From: Heterohyrax brucei
Lineage: Eukaryota; Chordata; Mammalia; Hyracoidea; Procaviidae
Length of the DNA stretch: 64,000 nt
NCBI GenBank assembly: GCA_028571685.1
Contig: CM053148.1
Location: 87,256,001 to 87,320,000, forward strand
Direction: 5' to 3'
Position numbers and translations under genes: made by a program. This document shows, piece by piece, positions 44,917 to 55,775 of the stretch. Positions within the stretch are counted from its first letter, which is position 1, and every line of letters begins with the position of its first letter. The notes under the pieces are model-generated. The model was not told where the DNA came from and made no database searches. It saw nothing but the letters and a program-made list of their open reading frames with translations.

Positions 44917-45092
44917 AACAAACAAACAAACAAAAAAAGAAAAACACCACCATTGAGTTGAGTCTGACTCATAGAGACCCTAGAAGTCAGAGCAGAACTG
45001 CCTCATAGCGTTTCCAACGAGTGCCTGGTGGATTTGAGCTGCTGACCGCTTGGTTAACAGACATAGCACTTAACTGACTATACTACCAGGGC
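44917..45092 (-). mobile_element. AfroSINE-like SINE, GTCAGAGTA subfamily, (AAAC)n tail
   Basis: AAACAAACAAACAAACAAA tail, CCATTGAGTTGAGTCTGACT, AGACCCTAGAAGTCAGAGCA, GAGTGCCTGGTGGATTTGAG, CTATACTACCAGGGCC. Confidence 0.94.
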
Positions 45093-45254
45093 CTTTGGAG
45101 TTAGCTACATGGAAATGTGTTCTGATTATTCCTTGAGGTCTTGAGCTCTGCATCTTAAAGTTGAAAAGTAACACATATTTCTTTGTTTCTCACTGAAGAA
45201 GTTAATTTGGTAAAAAAAAATTCAAGGACTGCAAAAAGAAACAAATTGGCTAAA
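45093..45254. other. Unique sequence
   Basis: No feature recognised. Confidence 0.5.
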
Positions 45255-45259
45255 GATGG

Positions 45260-46338
45260 TGTCTTAGTTATCTACCGCTGCTACTAGCAGAGACATCACA
45301 AGTGGATGGTGTTAACAAAGAGAAATTTATTTTCTTGTAGTACAGGAGGCTAGAAATCCAAATTCAGAGCTCTAACTCCAAGGGGAGGCTTTCTGTCTGA
45401 GTTCTGGAGGAAAGTCCTTGACATCGGTCTTCTCCATATTCTAGGAGCATCTCTGCACAGGAGCAACAGGTCTGGGGGACACACTCTGCTCCTGGCACTG
45501 CTTTCTTGCTGGTATGTCCTTCTATTTGTTTCTTTCTTTTGTAGCTCAAAAGTGATTGGCTCAGGGCATAGCCTAGTTGTCTTAGTCATGTGACACTGCC
45601 CTAACAGAAATAACACAAGTGGAAGTCTCTAACAAAGCTAAGTTTATTCTTACACAGTCCAGTAGTTTAGAAGTCCAAATTCAGGATGCTGCCTCCAGGA
45701 AACACATTCTCTCTGTCAGCTCTGGCGGTAAGTTCTTGTGTTGCATCAGTCTTCCCTTGGTCTGAGAGCATCTGGGGGCAGGATGCCCAGGTCTGAAGGA
45801 TGCACGCTGCTCTTGCTGCTGCTCTTTTGGTGGTATGAGGTCCCTACTCTCTGCTTGCTTCCCTTTCCTTTCATCTTTTGTACGATAAAAAGTGGTACAA
45901 GCCACACTCCAGAGAAACTCCTTTTACACTGGAGCAGGCAGGGGACCTTTGGAAGGCTGTGACAGTCCCAGTCCAATCCTCTTTAAGATAATCCAGTCTA
46001 TAAACCACAGGCACAGATTAGGACTTATAGGACAATGAAAATCACCAAATGGAGGGCAATCACTTCATATTGGGAATCACGGGCAGTTAAATTGCTACAT
46101 GTATTTTGGGGGGAAGGGCATGTTTCAATCCATGTTACCAATCTTGAAGTTTGAGTTTTGCCACATTAGTATAACTGCCGTTAATCCAGTCTCATCAATC
46201 ATAGGGACAGGATTTACAATATGGAGCAAAATCAATTCAGATGACACAATGGTGGACAGTCATATAATACTGAGAATTATGGCCCAGCCAAGTTGACAGA
46301 TAGTTGGGACAGGGCGGGGTGCGATTCAATCCATGACA
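45260..46338 (-). mobile_element. MaLR-type solo LTR, split by a second LTR
   Basis: Outer element with a perfect 5-bp duplication GATGG (45255-45259 and 46339-46343). Left half TGTCTTAGTTATCTACCGCT to GGCATAGCCTAGT. Right half from CCAATCTTGAAGTTTGAG through AGGGACAGGATTTACAATAT to GATTCAATCCATGACA. TG...CA ends. No internal region. Confidence 0.95.
45578..46137 (-). mobile_element. MaLR-type solo LTR nested in the same family
   Basis: 560 bp, TGTCTTAGTCATGTGACACT to TTTCAATCCATGTTA, inserted on the same strand as its host LTR. Flanks CTAGT (45573-45577) and CCAAT (46138-46142) each differ by one base from CTAAT, a plausible original target. Several short overlapping frames within it are meaningless. 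Confidence 0.9.
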
Positions 46339-46453
46339 GATGGCTTTGAGTAAGAATCTCTAAGAATAATATTTAGGAGGGCGACAAGTGCCCTAAACAA
46401 GTGCTGATTTTCATAGACACATAATCTACTTGGGTCTCCATCGTCCTGTGATG

Positions 46454-46577
46454 GAAGGAGCCCTGGTGATGCAGTGATTCAGGTAGTTAGCTGCTAACCA
46501 GAAAATATTTATGGCCTAGGGATTCCATAGGGTGACTATGGTTGGAAATAACTTAATGGCATTGGGTTTGGCTTTCG
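46454..46577 (+). mobile_element. AfroSINE-like SINE with internal deletion
   Basis: GGAGCCCTGGTGATGCAGTG head, CTGCTAACCAGAAAAT, then a jump to GGATTCCATAGGGTGACTAT and tail AATGGCATTGGGTTTGGC. The B box is deleted. Confidence 0.9.
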
Positions 46578-47071
46578 AGGTGACGGAAAGCACTGCTGAG
46601 AATGTGAAACTTCATTGACTATGATGACTTATCATGTTTTCATTTTGGACCCCAGGGCTTACATTTCATCAGACTGAAATGTATGCATTGCAAAGACGGC
46701 AATGCACAAAAATAGGATAAAAACCACATTATATGGATTTATCATCTGCCTTGCTATACGTGTCAGACTGGGCTAGACAGCAGTGGATGTACTACACATT
46801 GAAGTGGTGGTTTCGTTGAGATGTTGAGCGGGCTTTTGAATATCTGTTGATGGAGAACAGGAGAGGCGACAGGACATGAAAGGTAGTCTGCCTCAGCTGG
46901 ATTGAGTGAGTACTTGACCTGAACTTGAGAGGCAAAAAAGGGGTAACAGCTTGGAAGTGCTTTTAGGGACAGGCTTAGTGGAAATAATGGCTTAGATAAT
47001 GATGAAGTCAGACGTTCTTGGTTTTCCCCACGTCAGGCAAGTTATTTTATCTTGGTGGATGTAACTTGGAC
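46578..47071. other. Unique sequence
   Basis: Nothing identified in about 490 bp. Confidence 0.5.
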
Positions 47072-47220
47072 ACCCTTGGGGGGTAGTGGGTGAGGGCTAT
47101 GGTTGCTCATCAAAAGGTCAGCAGATAGAATCCACCAGGTTCTCCTTGGAAGCTCTGTGGGGCATTTCCACTCTGTCCCACAGGGTCGCTATGAGTGGGA
47201 ATCATTTGTACCGAGTCCAG
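47072..47220 (+). mobile_element. AfroSINE-like SINE
   Basis: GGGTAGTGGGTGAGGGCTAT, GGTCAGCAGATAGAATCCAC, TCTCCTTGGAAGCTCTGTGG, CACAGGGTCGCTATGAGTGG. Confidence 0.93.
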
Positions 47221-48727
47221 GATGGCACTTGTGTGCCCAGAAGGGGGAGATACAGCTTACCAGGACACTATTTAAATTTCTCTGAATGTGTATGTTTTCC
47301 TATGATAGAAGAGTCTAGATGATGGCTTCATACCAAACATTTAAATAAAGCCTGACTGTTAGAGCTCTCAGGAACACAGTGGAAGAGGGGTCATCATCTT
47401 TTAAACTTCTAGTTCTGCTTCTCAGGAGATTAGACAAAACAGAAATTGCTGGCAAGGTTATTTGTACCACCTGCCTTGTGACTGGAAGAAAAATATTGGT
47501 TGTGACAGGCAGAGTCCATATTAAGGCAGATAGCAAACTGACATAGAAGGGGCAAATTGTAGCAAACACTGTAAGTACAAAACTACGGTTAATGTCACTA
47601 GAAAAAGAGTATCTCTCACTGCCTGGGAGACAGCCTCTCAGTACAAGTAAATAACACCAGTGGCTGTTTCTCTCAGCTGTGCAACAAACTCATGGCTACC
47701 GTGAGCAGCAAGTCTCTCTGTCTCTCTCTTTTTTATTGATGAGGAACGATAAGGAAAATTGAGTTCAAGTTACAAGATTGAGTGATAAAATCTATTTGGA
47801 TAATTTGGAGAAAATACATCAATCAATGTATAGATTCTCCCCACCTTTCAGAAGTTTGCTGTCCCACATTTTACTTTTATGAAGAATATTCATTAGTACT
47901 TATTTCCACTAGCTGAAAAAAAATCCCAAAGAGGATTTCTGGTTTATAAAAGATGAAATACAGAAAGGGCATCCGGCAGTGGTTTTGCGTCCAGCGTGTG
48001 GTTCAAGACACAACGGGCCCCAAGTGGCGATAAAGGCCTCTCCTTCCCTGGAAACTCTGCTCAGCATCTCAGCTTTTGCTGTCTGTTGTTGACTGGTCTT
48101 TTAGGTTTTAGTGTTGTTTGGTAAGTCAATTTTGGGCTCTCAGAGTGTGCCAAAAATTATCCTTTGTAAATTAACAGCAATCTCCTCTTCTCTTTAGGCC
48201 ACTTTGGCTTATGTAAAGTTTCAGAGAAATGCTCTCCCTTCAGACGTCTGTCTGGTGGAGACCCACACCTTCAGAAATTTGCTTAGAGAACGCAGATTGG
48301 CATTATATTTGGTACATACTTTTTTTAGTTATGTTTTTCATGTCGGAGTTATTGTAGTCTCAAGAAAATGGTACTTTGAATAAATTTGCTTATTTTGTTC
48401 CTGGAAGTCAGCAATGGAAATTCTCAGTTACTGAGAAGACTCACGCGATAGGAAGCAAAAACTTAGGTATTAAGAGACATACCATCACCTACCTCCCTGT
48501 TACGTCCGTGTCTACCGTACTCTTTTGATTATATCATATGTAAATGTGGATGTCATAGTAACAATGCTTTTTTTTCGTTTAAATCTGAATGGACTTGAAG
48601 AGAGTGAATATGGCCACATGTTGGTGGTTACATAGCTATTCTCTTACTCCTAGTATTAAAATACTATAATTAATGGATTTTTCATGACATACTCAGATTA
48701 AAATGTAGCTAATTCTACAATCTTTGC
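47221..48727. other. Unique stretch
   Basis: About 1.5 kb, no gene recognised. A CT-rich tract lies at 47712-47733. Minus frame 47315-47569 has no motif. Confidence 0.45.
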
Positions 48728-48915
48728 AGTACAACAGGTAAGCACTAGGCTTCTACCTAAAAGGCTAGTGCTTGAACCCACTGGACAGCTCTACAGGAAA
48801 AAGACCTAGCTGTCTGCCTCCATGAACTTGACAGTCTAGGAAACCCTATCGGGTCTTTCTGTGCTAGCACATGTGGTCACTGTGAGTCAGAATCTACTTG
48901 ATGCCACCCACCAAA
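48728..48915 (+). mobile_element. AfroSINE, long variant (type 1), diverged
   Basis: AAAGGCTAGTGCTTGAACCC, AGCTGTCTGCCTCCATGAAC module, GTCTAGGAAACCCTATCGGG, TCACTGTGAGTCAGAATC tail. Confidence 0.85.
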
Positions 48916-49154
48916 TACAAGAGTTCCTATACTGCTCAATTAAAAATATTCTGGGAATCAAGGTAATTTTGAGTCCCTACAACACACTTAAATGGTGTCT
49001 GTAAGCACATGTACCTTATGGTGACATTAAGTGCAGCATAATAAACAGAGTATGGGGATTTTGGAAACTGAACATGTTGCATCAGTCAGAATTTTTGTAT
49101 TTTGCAATCTTTTGAGAATTACCACCATAATGAAAAGGTCTAGTTAGCTCAGAT

Positions 49155-49343
49155 AAACCAAAAAGGTCCATTACCACTGAGTTGATTCCAACTCATAGTG
49201 ACCCTCTGCAACAGAATAGAACAGCCCCATAGAATTTCCAAGAACAGCCCCATAGAATTTCCAAGCAGTGCCTGGTGGATTTGAACTGCCAGCCTTTTAG
49301 TTAGCAGCCATAGTCTTAACTGCTACGCCACTGGGATTGCTAC
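49155..49343 (-). mobile_element. AfroSINE-like SINE with internal 23-bp duplication
   Basis: GAGTTGATTCCAACTCATAG, then a perfect 23-bp tandem duplication at 49219-49264 (unit begins GAACAGCCCCATAG), then TGCCTGGTGGATTTGAACTG and CTACGCCACTGGGAT. Confidence 0.95.
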
Positions 49344-49712
49344 AAACTCAGACAGGTACACTATAATGCCTTCTATCACAGAAGACTCACTATTCCTGCC
49401 TATTAACAGGAGCCACAGTAAGTTATATTCAAATACAATATAAATAATATCAAGAGGATAGAAAAAAAAAACAACACAGACTTTTGAAAATGGTATGTCT
49501 TTTTACTCAGAGAGATTTACTGATAGAGCGATTGGAATGACACTGGAATGGTGTAGGAATGGCCTGCAGTGTTGGAGATACAGGGAAGACCATCTTTGGG
49601 AGGCAGTTCTCCATAGGTGTTTCACGTTTCTTCGTGACCTGTGACATGGCCTCTCTTTGTGAGGATGTGTATACAGAAAGTAGCCTTAGAATATTAAAAC
49701 AAACAAACAATC
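49344..49712. other. Unique sequence
   Basis: The overlapping frames 49507-49710 (minus) and 49559-49741 (plus) are unsupported. Nothing else seen. Confidence 0.45.
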
Positions 49713-49850
49713 AAAAAACTCACAGAGGCCATGGAGTCTGAGTCAGTCTCTGTGCCCCAATAGAGTTTCCAAGGGGCACCTGGTGGATGCAGACTGCTGA
49801 GCTTCGTGGTCAGTAGTGTAGCTCTTAACCACTACGCCACTTGGGTTTCA
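49713..49850 (-). mobile_element. AfroSINE-like SINE
   Basis: GGAGTCTGAGTCAGTCTCTG, AGTTTCCAAGGGGCACCTGG, ACCACTACGCCACTTGGGTT. The tail side is shortened. Confidence 0.92.
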
Positions 49851-49971
49851 AATGTGGAGGACAGAGATGGCTCTTTTCTCCAGCACAGAAGGCTGATTTG
49901 TTGGCTGTCCATCATAATCAGGGTAACGTTTCCGTCCAAGGCGAAAAATGATCTCTTTGTTAACCAAAAAA

Positions 49972-50140
49972 CATTAAAACCAACCCCACTGCTGTCAGTT
50001 GATTCCAACTCACAGCTACCCTTCAAAACAGACTAGAATGACCCCATAGGGTTTCTGAGCAGCACCTGGGGGATTCGTACTGCCCAACCTTTTGGTTGGC
50101 AACTGAAACACACAGAACCACTTTGACACCAGAGTTACCT
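49972..50140 (-). mobile_element. AfroSINE-like SINE
   Basis: ACATTAAAACCAACCCCACT, GTTGATTCCAACTCACAGCT, ACCCCATAGGGTTTCTGAGC, TTTTGGTTGGCAACTG, GACACCAGAGTTA. Confidence 0.92.
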
Positions 50141-50445
50141 ACTTGTCAACAGCCGCTTAAAATTCTAAGAGTCTTTTAAGCTCAAGATTCGTCATCTATG
50201 ACACAAGCCTACTGTGTGGGCAGCATTTACCTGGTACCACCTTGACATCGCCCGCATACTGGAAGGCCAGGGAAACAACACAACCCGAAGCTCGTGTACA
50301 AACTGTGTTGTGAGTAATTAGAATTTTTTTTTTTTTTTATCTCTCCCCCCAAATTCTCTTTTGTCTTCTGTCAGCAGTGTGCAGTTATACCGACTGGCTT
50401 GCTAGTGAGCAAGCAGAAAAACAATAATTTTGGACGCTTTTGTAA
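50141..50445. other. Unique sequence
   Basis: T-run near 50324-50338; nothing else. Confidence 0.5.
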
Positions 50446-50606
50446 TTCTTGATGCCGACTGCCAATGAGTTGATTCTGATTCATAGTGACCCTATAGATA
50501 GAGTAGAACTGCCCCATAGAGTTTCCAAGGAGCACCTGGTAGATTTGAACTGCTGGCCTTTGATTGGTAGCCATAGTGCTTAACCACTACACAACCAGGG
50601 TTTCCA
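50446..50606 (-). mobile_element. AfroSINE-like SINE
   Basis: GAGTTGATTCTGATTCATAG, TAGAACTGCCCCATAGAGTT, GGAGCACCTGGTAGATTTGA, ACTACACAACCAGGGTTTCC. Confidence 0.95.
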
Positions 50607-50650
50607 TAGTTGTTGATAGGAAGTACATTTACAGGAACACCGTGGGTAGC

Positions 50651-50785
50651 CTGGAAACCCTGGTGGTGTAGTGGCTTTTGAGAATTGTATTACCAGGTCT
50701 TTCTTCTGAGATACTCCTGGTGGACTCGAATTTCCAACATTTTTCCTAGCAGCAAGTGTATTAATCACTTGTATAACTCAAGGCA
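50651..50785 (-). mobile_element. Chimeric SINE remnant
   Basis: 50651-50674 is a plus-strand head scrap (GGAAACCCTGGTGGTGTAGT). It is joined to a minus-strand long-variant (type 2) fragment: ATTACCAGGTCTTTCTTCTG, CTCGAATTTCCAACATTTTT. Confidence 0.75.
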
Positions 50786-50988
50786 TATTAATTCTTCTGC
50801 AATATACTGGTTGGCTAAATATTCAGCAAAATAAAATGATGCAGTAAAATATAATGTTATTTATTGGAAATAAAAGTTGCCTTGAATTTTATAATTTGTT
50901 AGTTTATCAATTATTTTATCTAATGGAATTTTTGGGGGGCTAGGGACATGGCTAAAGTATTTTGAATTGAATTCATCTATAATCACTT

Positions 50989-51148
50989 AGGAGCCTTGGA
51001 GGTGCAGGGGTTAAGCAGTTGACTACTAAACAGAATGTTGGCAGTTTGAATCTATCAGCTACTCCTTGGAAATCCCATGAGGCAGCTGTACCCTGCCCTG
51101 TGGGATCACTGTAAATTGGAATTGACTTGATGGTAATGGATTTTGGGA
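50989..51148 (+). mobile_element. AfroSINE-like SINE
   Basis: GGAGCCTTGGAGGTGCAGGG head, GGCAGTTTGAATCTATC, TACTCCTTGGAAATCCCATG, TCACTGTAAATTGGAATTG tail. Confidence 0.92.
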
Positions 51149-52631
51149 ACGGGGGTGCTTTTTATAATCCCTTGATTTCTCAGTTGTCCTTTCATAATCT
51201 TTTCCTATCATTTGAATAATATTTAAGGGAAAAAAAGTAGACAGTCCCTTGAGAAAAAAAAAATCAAATTCTTGGAATGCAAACATACATCTAAACAAAG
51301 AAGTATACAAGCAATATTTGTATAGATACCTGGGAATTTTTTTTACATACAATTTTTCCCTTTATTGACTGTTACATTGTTCAGGGAGAATGAGATCCTA
51401 CTAATTATATTTTTTCAATGAGTTCACATTCTGCATATATCAACATCTTATTTAAAATGTGCTTTGTTCTACAATTATTATTTAAAAATTCAAATTATTT
51501 CTGTGTTCTAATTTCTCTTCAAATTACATTAAAATGTGCTTTACTTTACAATTATTTAAAAAATTCAAATTAGTTCTATACTCTAATTATTTTTCAAGTA
51601 TACATTAAAATTTGCTAACATCTTCCAAAGATCAGTCATTTTCTATCATTTAATAATCCTACTGTTTTTCTTCTAAAGGTTTTGTCAGTCTTTCAGTTTT
51701 TTAAATAATTTAGCAAAAACTTATTGCTTTGATTACAAGGATTCTGAAGATGCACTGTTAAAAATACAACTTCAGAAAAACAAAGCAATTTTAGCCAAGC
51801 CAAGTTTCGTCGAGGAACAATTTTAAGGTCTCTCAAATACATGACATTTTATCCCTTGTAGAACATGAGTTCTTTAATAGCCTATAAAACTTAACTCACT
51901 CATTTAACTTTCAGAGATCCTCTATGTTATAAAGAACACAATTGCATATCTAAAGTGACATATACATACTAGAAACATGTATCAGTTTGTATTTTAATGC
52001 ATATATGCTTACCTATTGTTCATTGTGTTTATACTGTAGTTAGGTTTATATATTTATACACACGCATGCACACCCACCCACTCACAGACAAAGAAATTTT
52101 TTATTGTAGTATACTGTGATTCTTTCAGCTAAAACTGTATTCATAAAAATATTTTAGTTAAAAATCTTGTTGAAAATACAACTTTATAGTGGGCAAAGTA
52201 GAATTATATTTAACTGTATAATTAGAGTAGAAATAAATTATATTAAGTGAAGGCAATTAAAAATACCTAAATGCCCTGAATCTCTTCCTTTGCAAACTTG
52301 TTATTGATACTGGAAATAATGCAAGTAGAATTTCTACTGGATGAGCCATTATCAGTTAATGATTGCCGTTTCCTTTAGAAGGGGTGACCTAGTACGTACA
52401 TTCTAATCATGAACATTTTAGAACGAGTCAGTCATCGTTTCATTTGCAACTTGACTGCTACCTGAGGTCTCAAATGAAGATGAAAGGTATTTAATTGATG
52501 AAGTCTAACTAGATGTGACAGTTAGCCTCCCGTATGATTTTTTATTGTAGTGTACGGAGTGAAATAGCCAGTCGGTACAGAGCTCCTGGGATCAGAATGA
52601 ACAGTCACACGGTTTACTGAGGTGGTCCCAA
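51149..52631. other. Long AT-rich unique stretch
   Basis: About 1.5 kb. ATTATTTAAAAATTCAAATT-like units recur twice at 51470-51575, an imperfect local duplication. No gene or named repeat. Confidence 0.5.
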
Positions 52632-53040
52632 GTCATTCGTTGTCTTCAGGTGCTGACAGATTTGGATTCATAGTGAACCCACATACAACAGGACAAAACC
52701 TCCAGTCCTGTGCCATCCCCACAGTCACTGCTATGCAGGAACCCGTTGTTGCAGCCCCTGCGTCCATCCATTGCGTTGAGAGTCTTCCTCTTTTTCACTG
52801 ACCCCCTATTTTACTAAGTGTGCTATATTTCTCCAGGAACGAGCCCTTCCTCTTAGCATGTCCAAAGCACAGAAGACAAAATCTTTCCATCTTCCTTTTT
52901 TCCACAATAACTGTATTCAGTTTTCTGGTACGACATGATATATTCAGTATTCTTTGCAAACATCCTAACTCAAATACATCAGTTCTTCCTTGGTTTTCCT
53001 TATCCACTGTCTAGATTTCCAATATGTACAAGGTAATAGC
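52632..53040 (-). mobile_element. RTE LINE 3' fragment
   Basis: GTTGTTGCAGCCCCTGCGTC, GAGTCTTCCTCTTTTTCACT, TCCAGGAACGAGCCCTTCCT, TTCCTTGGTTTTCCTTATCC in antisense RTE order. Confidence 0.88.
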
Positions 53041-53045
53041 AAATA

Positions 53046-53088
53046 CCATGGTTGTAGCCACTAACCACTGCACCACCAAGGTCCCATA
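53046..53088 (-). mobile_element. AfroSINE head scrap
   Basis: GGTTGTAGCCACTAACCACT and GCACCACCAAGGTCCC only. Confidence 0.75.
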
Positions 53089-53149
53089 TAGTGCCCACAA
53101 ATAAGCAAAAGACAGGAAGTTAAAGTGGGCTCAGCCAAGTCAGGATGCC

Positions 53150-53312
53150 CCAAAACTTAAAGCCACTGCCAGTGAGTAAATTTTGACTCATAGGAACCCT
53201 GTAGGACAGAATAGAACTGCTGCAAAGGGTTTCCAAGGAGTGCTTGGCAGATCTGAACTGCTGACCTCTGGTTAGCTGATGTAGCATTTAGCCACTGTGC
53301 CAAAAGGGTTTC
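53150..53312 (-). mobile_element. AfroSINE-like SINE
   Basis: CCACTGCCAGTGAGTAAATT, GGAACCCTGTAGGACAGAAT, GGAGTGCTTGGCAGATCTGA, GCCACTGTGCCAAAAGGGTT. Confidence 0.94.
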
Positions 53313-53343
53313 TGGGGCTCAGAACACAGTGGAAGATTTCTTT

Positions 53344-53408
53344 GGTAAGGAGGAGGAAGTGAAAGAAGACAGACAGAGGGAAAGAGAGATAGAGAGACAG
53401 AGAGAGAA
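53344..53408. repeat. (GA)n-rich simple repeat
   Basis: Purine-rich tract: AGAAGACAGACAGAGGGAAA then AGAGAGATAGAGAGACAGAG. Confidence 0.9.
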
Positions 53409-53491
53409 TGGAATATAATTTCCAGCTTCCTTATCAAAGAATGCTTTCAGCCCAAGGCCTCATCTTCCCAACAGTTATACTGAACAAAGGG

Positions 53492-53656
53492 TAAAAACCC
53501 AACCCACTACCCACGAGTTGGGTCCAGCTCATGGCCACCCTAGAGGTCCGAGTAGAACTGCCCCGTAGAGTTTCCAAGGAGTGCCTGGTGGACTTGAACG
53601 GCCGACCTTTTGGTTAGCAGACATAGCACTTAAACAACTATGCCACCAGGGTTTCT
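53492..53656 (-). mobile_element. AfroSINE-like SINE, GTCAGAGTA subfamily
   Basis: CACGAGTTGGGTCCAGCTCA, CTAGAGGTCCGAGTAGAACT, GAACGGCCGACCTTTTGGTT, ATGCCACCAGGGTTTC. CpGs are retained, so relatively young. Confidence 0.95.
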
Positions 53657-53912
53657 CAACAAAGGGTAGGAAGATAATATTTGATATTCACCCTTAGGAA
53701 GCAAGGTAAAATCTGTTCATGGTTCCATGATGACAGCAAAGCAGCCAAGAGAAGTTTGAGGTCACTAAGTGCATTGTCAGCAAGATGTCTTGCAGTCAGA
53801 GCCGGTATTGGTCAGATATTTTGATGTTTCAGTAGTGATAGCTACGTCACCAAAAGCCTTTCTTCATTCTGTGCTTCAGATTTAAGTAGCATTTTGATAT
53901 GCTCTTTGATCC
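53657..53912. other. Unique sequence
   Basis: Nothing identified. Confidence 0.5.
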
Positions 53913-54071
53913 AAAAAACCCATGCCATCGAGTGGGGTCCAACTCACAGTGACCCTAGAGGTCAGAGAAGAACTGCCCTATAGAGTTTCCAGGGAGTGCC
54001 TGGCAGATTTGAACTGCTGACCTTTCAGTTAGCAGACACAGCACTTAACCCATGACACCATCAGGGCTTTC
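53913..54071 (-). mobile_element. AfroSINE-like SINE, GTCAGAGTA subfamily
   Basis: GCCATCGAGTGGGGTCCAAC, CCTAGAGGTCAGAGAAGAAC, GAGTGCCTGGCAGATTTGAA, GACACCATCAGGGC. Confidence 0.95.
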
Positions 54072-54437
54072 TACCATTTCATACTTAATTTATAAAATAT
54101 ACACTAAAAATTTATTGTTATGGATTAAATATGTGTTAACTTCCTGGACATTGTATGCATGGATTTGATAGTGTTTGGAAATAGGTTTTTTTTTTTTTTG
54201 TCTTAATGTTTGCAAGCTCAGAGCACTGTTGAGTAGATCTGCAACATAACGATTTCTGTGTTATACAAAGACTAGAATAGAACAGACAGAGAGACTAGGG
54301 CTTTGAACTTATTTATTCTGGTTCAAATCCCTGCTGAGAATTTACATTTTCACTGCAGATATACTGACTCAGATCTACATTTTAATAAGGTCCCCAGTAA
54401 TTGTTAAGTAAAATAAATGTAGGGAATCTCTGCTCTG
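54072..54437. other. Unique, with a possible MER5-type scrap
   Basis: T14 run near 54186. 54335-54410 may be an old hAT scrap, not certain. Confidence 0.4.
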
Positions 54438-54540
54438 CCAGTGGTTCTCAGAACCAGTTCCTAAGCAGCAGCCCTAGAACCTGGGAACTTGTGAGAAAAG
54501 CACATTTTCAACAAGGGTTCAAACTCTAGCAAATCAGTTC
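54438..54540 (+). mobile_element. MER5A-like (hAT-Charlie) remnant
   Basis: GCCAGTGGTTCTCAGAACCA start and ACCTGGGAACTTGTGAGAAA match the left end of the mammalian MER5 DNA transposon. The right part is decayed. Confidence 0.65.
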
Positions 54541-55189
54541 ATATTCTTTTGTGAATTAATTTAAAAATACACTGCTCTGTGCCTGTCAAATTTTGCCTTC
54601 CTGTTAACACTGTAAAATAAGAATGTTGTCTGGAGGAGATTTTATACTCTCTAGAATATAGTTTTCCCATTTTAGGTAAAAGACAAAGAATATAAATGAC
54701 CTAAAACTGCATCTACTTACAAAGGGGGATGTTTAATGTCTTCTAATTGCTCTATTTGAGGAAAGAAAATTTACTCCATGATAAAACAAAGTGACAGCAG
54801 AAATATGTCTTCTTTTCTTGACAAATCAAGCTTTCATGTAGGACCTTTTGGTTCTGTTGCTGCTGGCTGGTTTTCATACTGATGGGCTTGCCATCCCACT
54901 CAGATTCCCAGCTAAAGGGGAAGAAGAGTTTTCACCTTCCCTTGACTCTCTTTCTCATTAGATTTAGCTTCAAGAAATGTCAAAACTGAAATTGTTTCAC
55001 AGCTTCACCAGAAAGCTTCAGAAAAGGACCTCCTTTTTCTGTACAACATAATTTACTTTGTACGATCAGGAGATAGAGGCTTAGGGAGAATAAACGCTTT
55101 GAGGACACAAAAAGGCACATATTCCTTTTACCTCATTCCTTTTCCCTGATCCTGGCTATTTTTGTTAGTTTATAGAGGCAGTGACACCA
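54541..55189. other. Unique sequence
   Basis: Nothing identified in about 650 bp. Confidence 0.5.
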
Positions 55190-55262
55190 AACTAGGGCCT
55201 TAGATGAAATGTCACCTAGGTAAGGCCTTAGGACGTGTTATCAGGAGAGACTAGTCCCTGAA

Positions 55263-55752
55263 CGTCACAGATTGAACCACATTCCCCGAAAAATGTGTGT
55301 AGGAATTAGGCTGGACCACCATTCTCGGTATCATGCACCCTGTAAATCCTGCCTCTATAAAGTTAGTGAGCGGTGGCTGGGCGGCCGTTGTCTTGGTGAG
55401 GCAAGTCTCCATATGTAAGATTGTTTTATGCCTTGAGGCAGTTTTTTGATGCATAAGTGAAAGAAGCTAGCAGAGAGGTTTGGGGACATCATCGTACTAC
55501 CAAGAAGAGGTGCCACGAGGTAAAGCTGTCTTTTGGAAAGAAACTGGGGTCCCTGTGTGTCAGAATTTCCCCATCTGAAGGAAGAGGGATGGCAAGGACT
55601 TTTCTCCAGAGTGAACAGAGAAAGACTTCGTCTGGAGCAGATGCACTGAATTTGTATTTTTAGCCTACTGGACTGCGACACAATAAAATTCCTCTTTTTA
55701 AAGCCTTCCTTTTGTGCTATTTCTGTTAAGTCAGCACTAACTGATGAAGACA
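55263..55752 (+). mobile_element. MaLR-type solo LTR inserted in RTE (first)
   Basis: 490 bp, CGTCACAGATTGAACCACAT (first TG decayed to CG) to AACTGATGAAGACA. Perfect 5-bp duplication CTGAA (55258-55262, 55753-55757). Same family as 55776 and 62985. Frames such as 55355-55753 (132 codons, minus) are non-coding readings of the LTR. Confidence 0.93.
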
Positions 55753-55775
55753 CTGAAGAAAGACATCATGCTTGG

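Noticed and set aside
45260-46338. Provirus with two LTRs
   Set aside because: The segments are one LTR interrupted by another, each with its own target duplication. No gag, pol or env sequence is seen here or elsewhere in the window.
55355-55753. 132-codon minus frame
   Set aside because: Lies almost wholly inside a solo LTR with a perfect target duplication. LTRs of this kind carry no gene on that strand, and no motif is visible.
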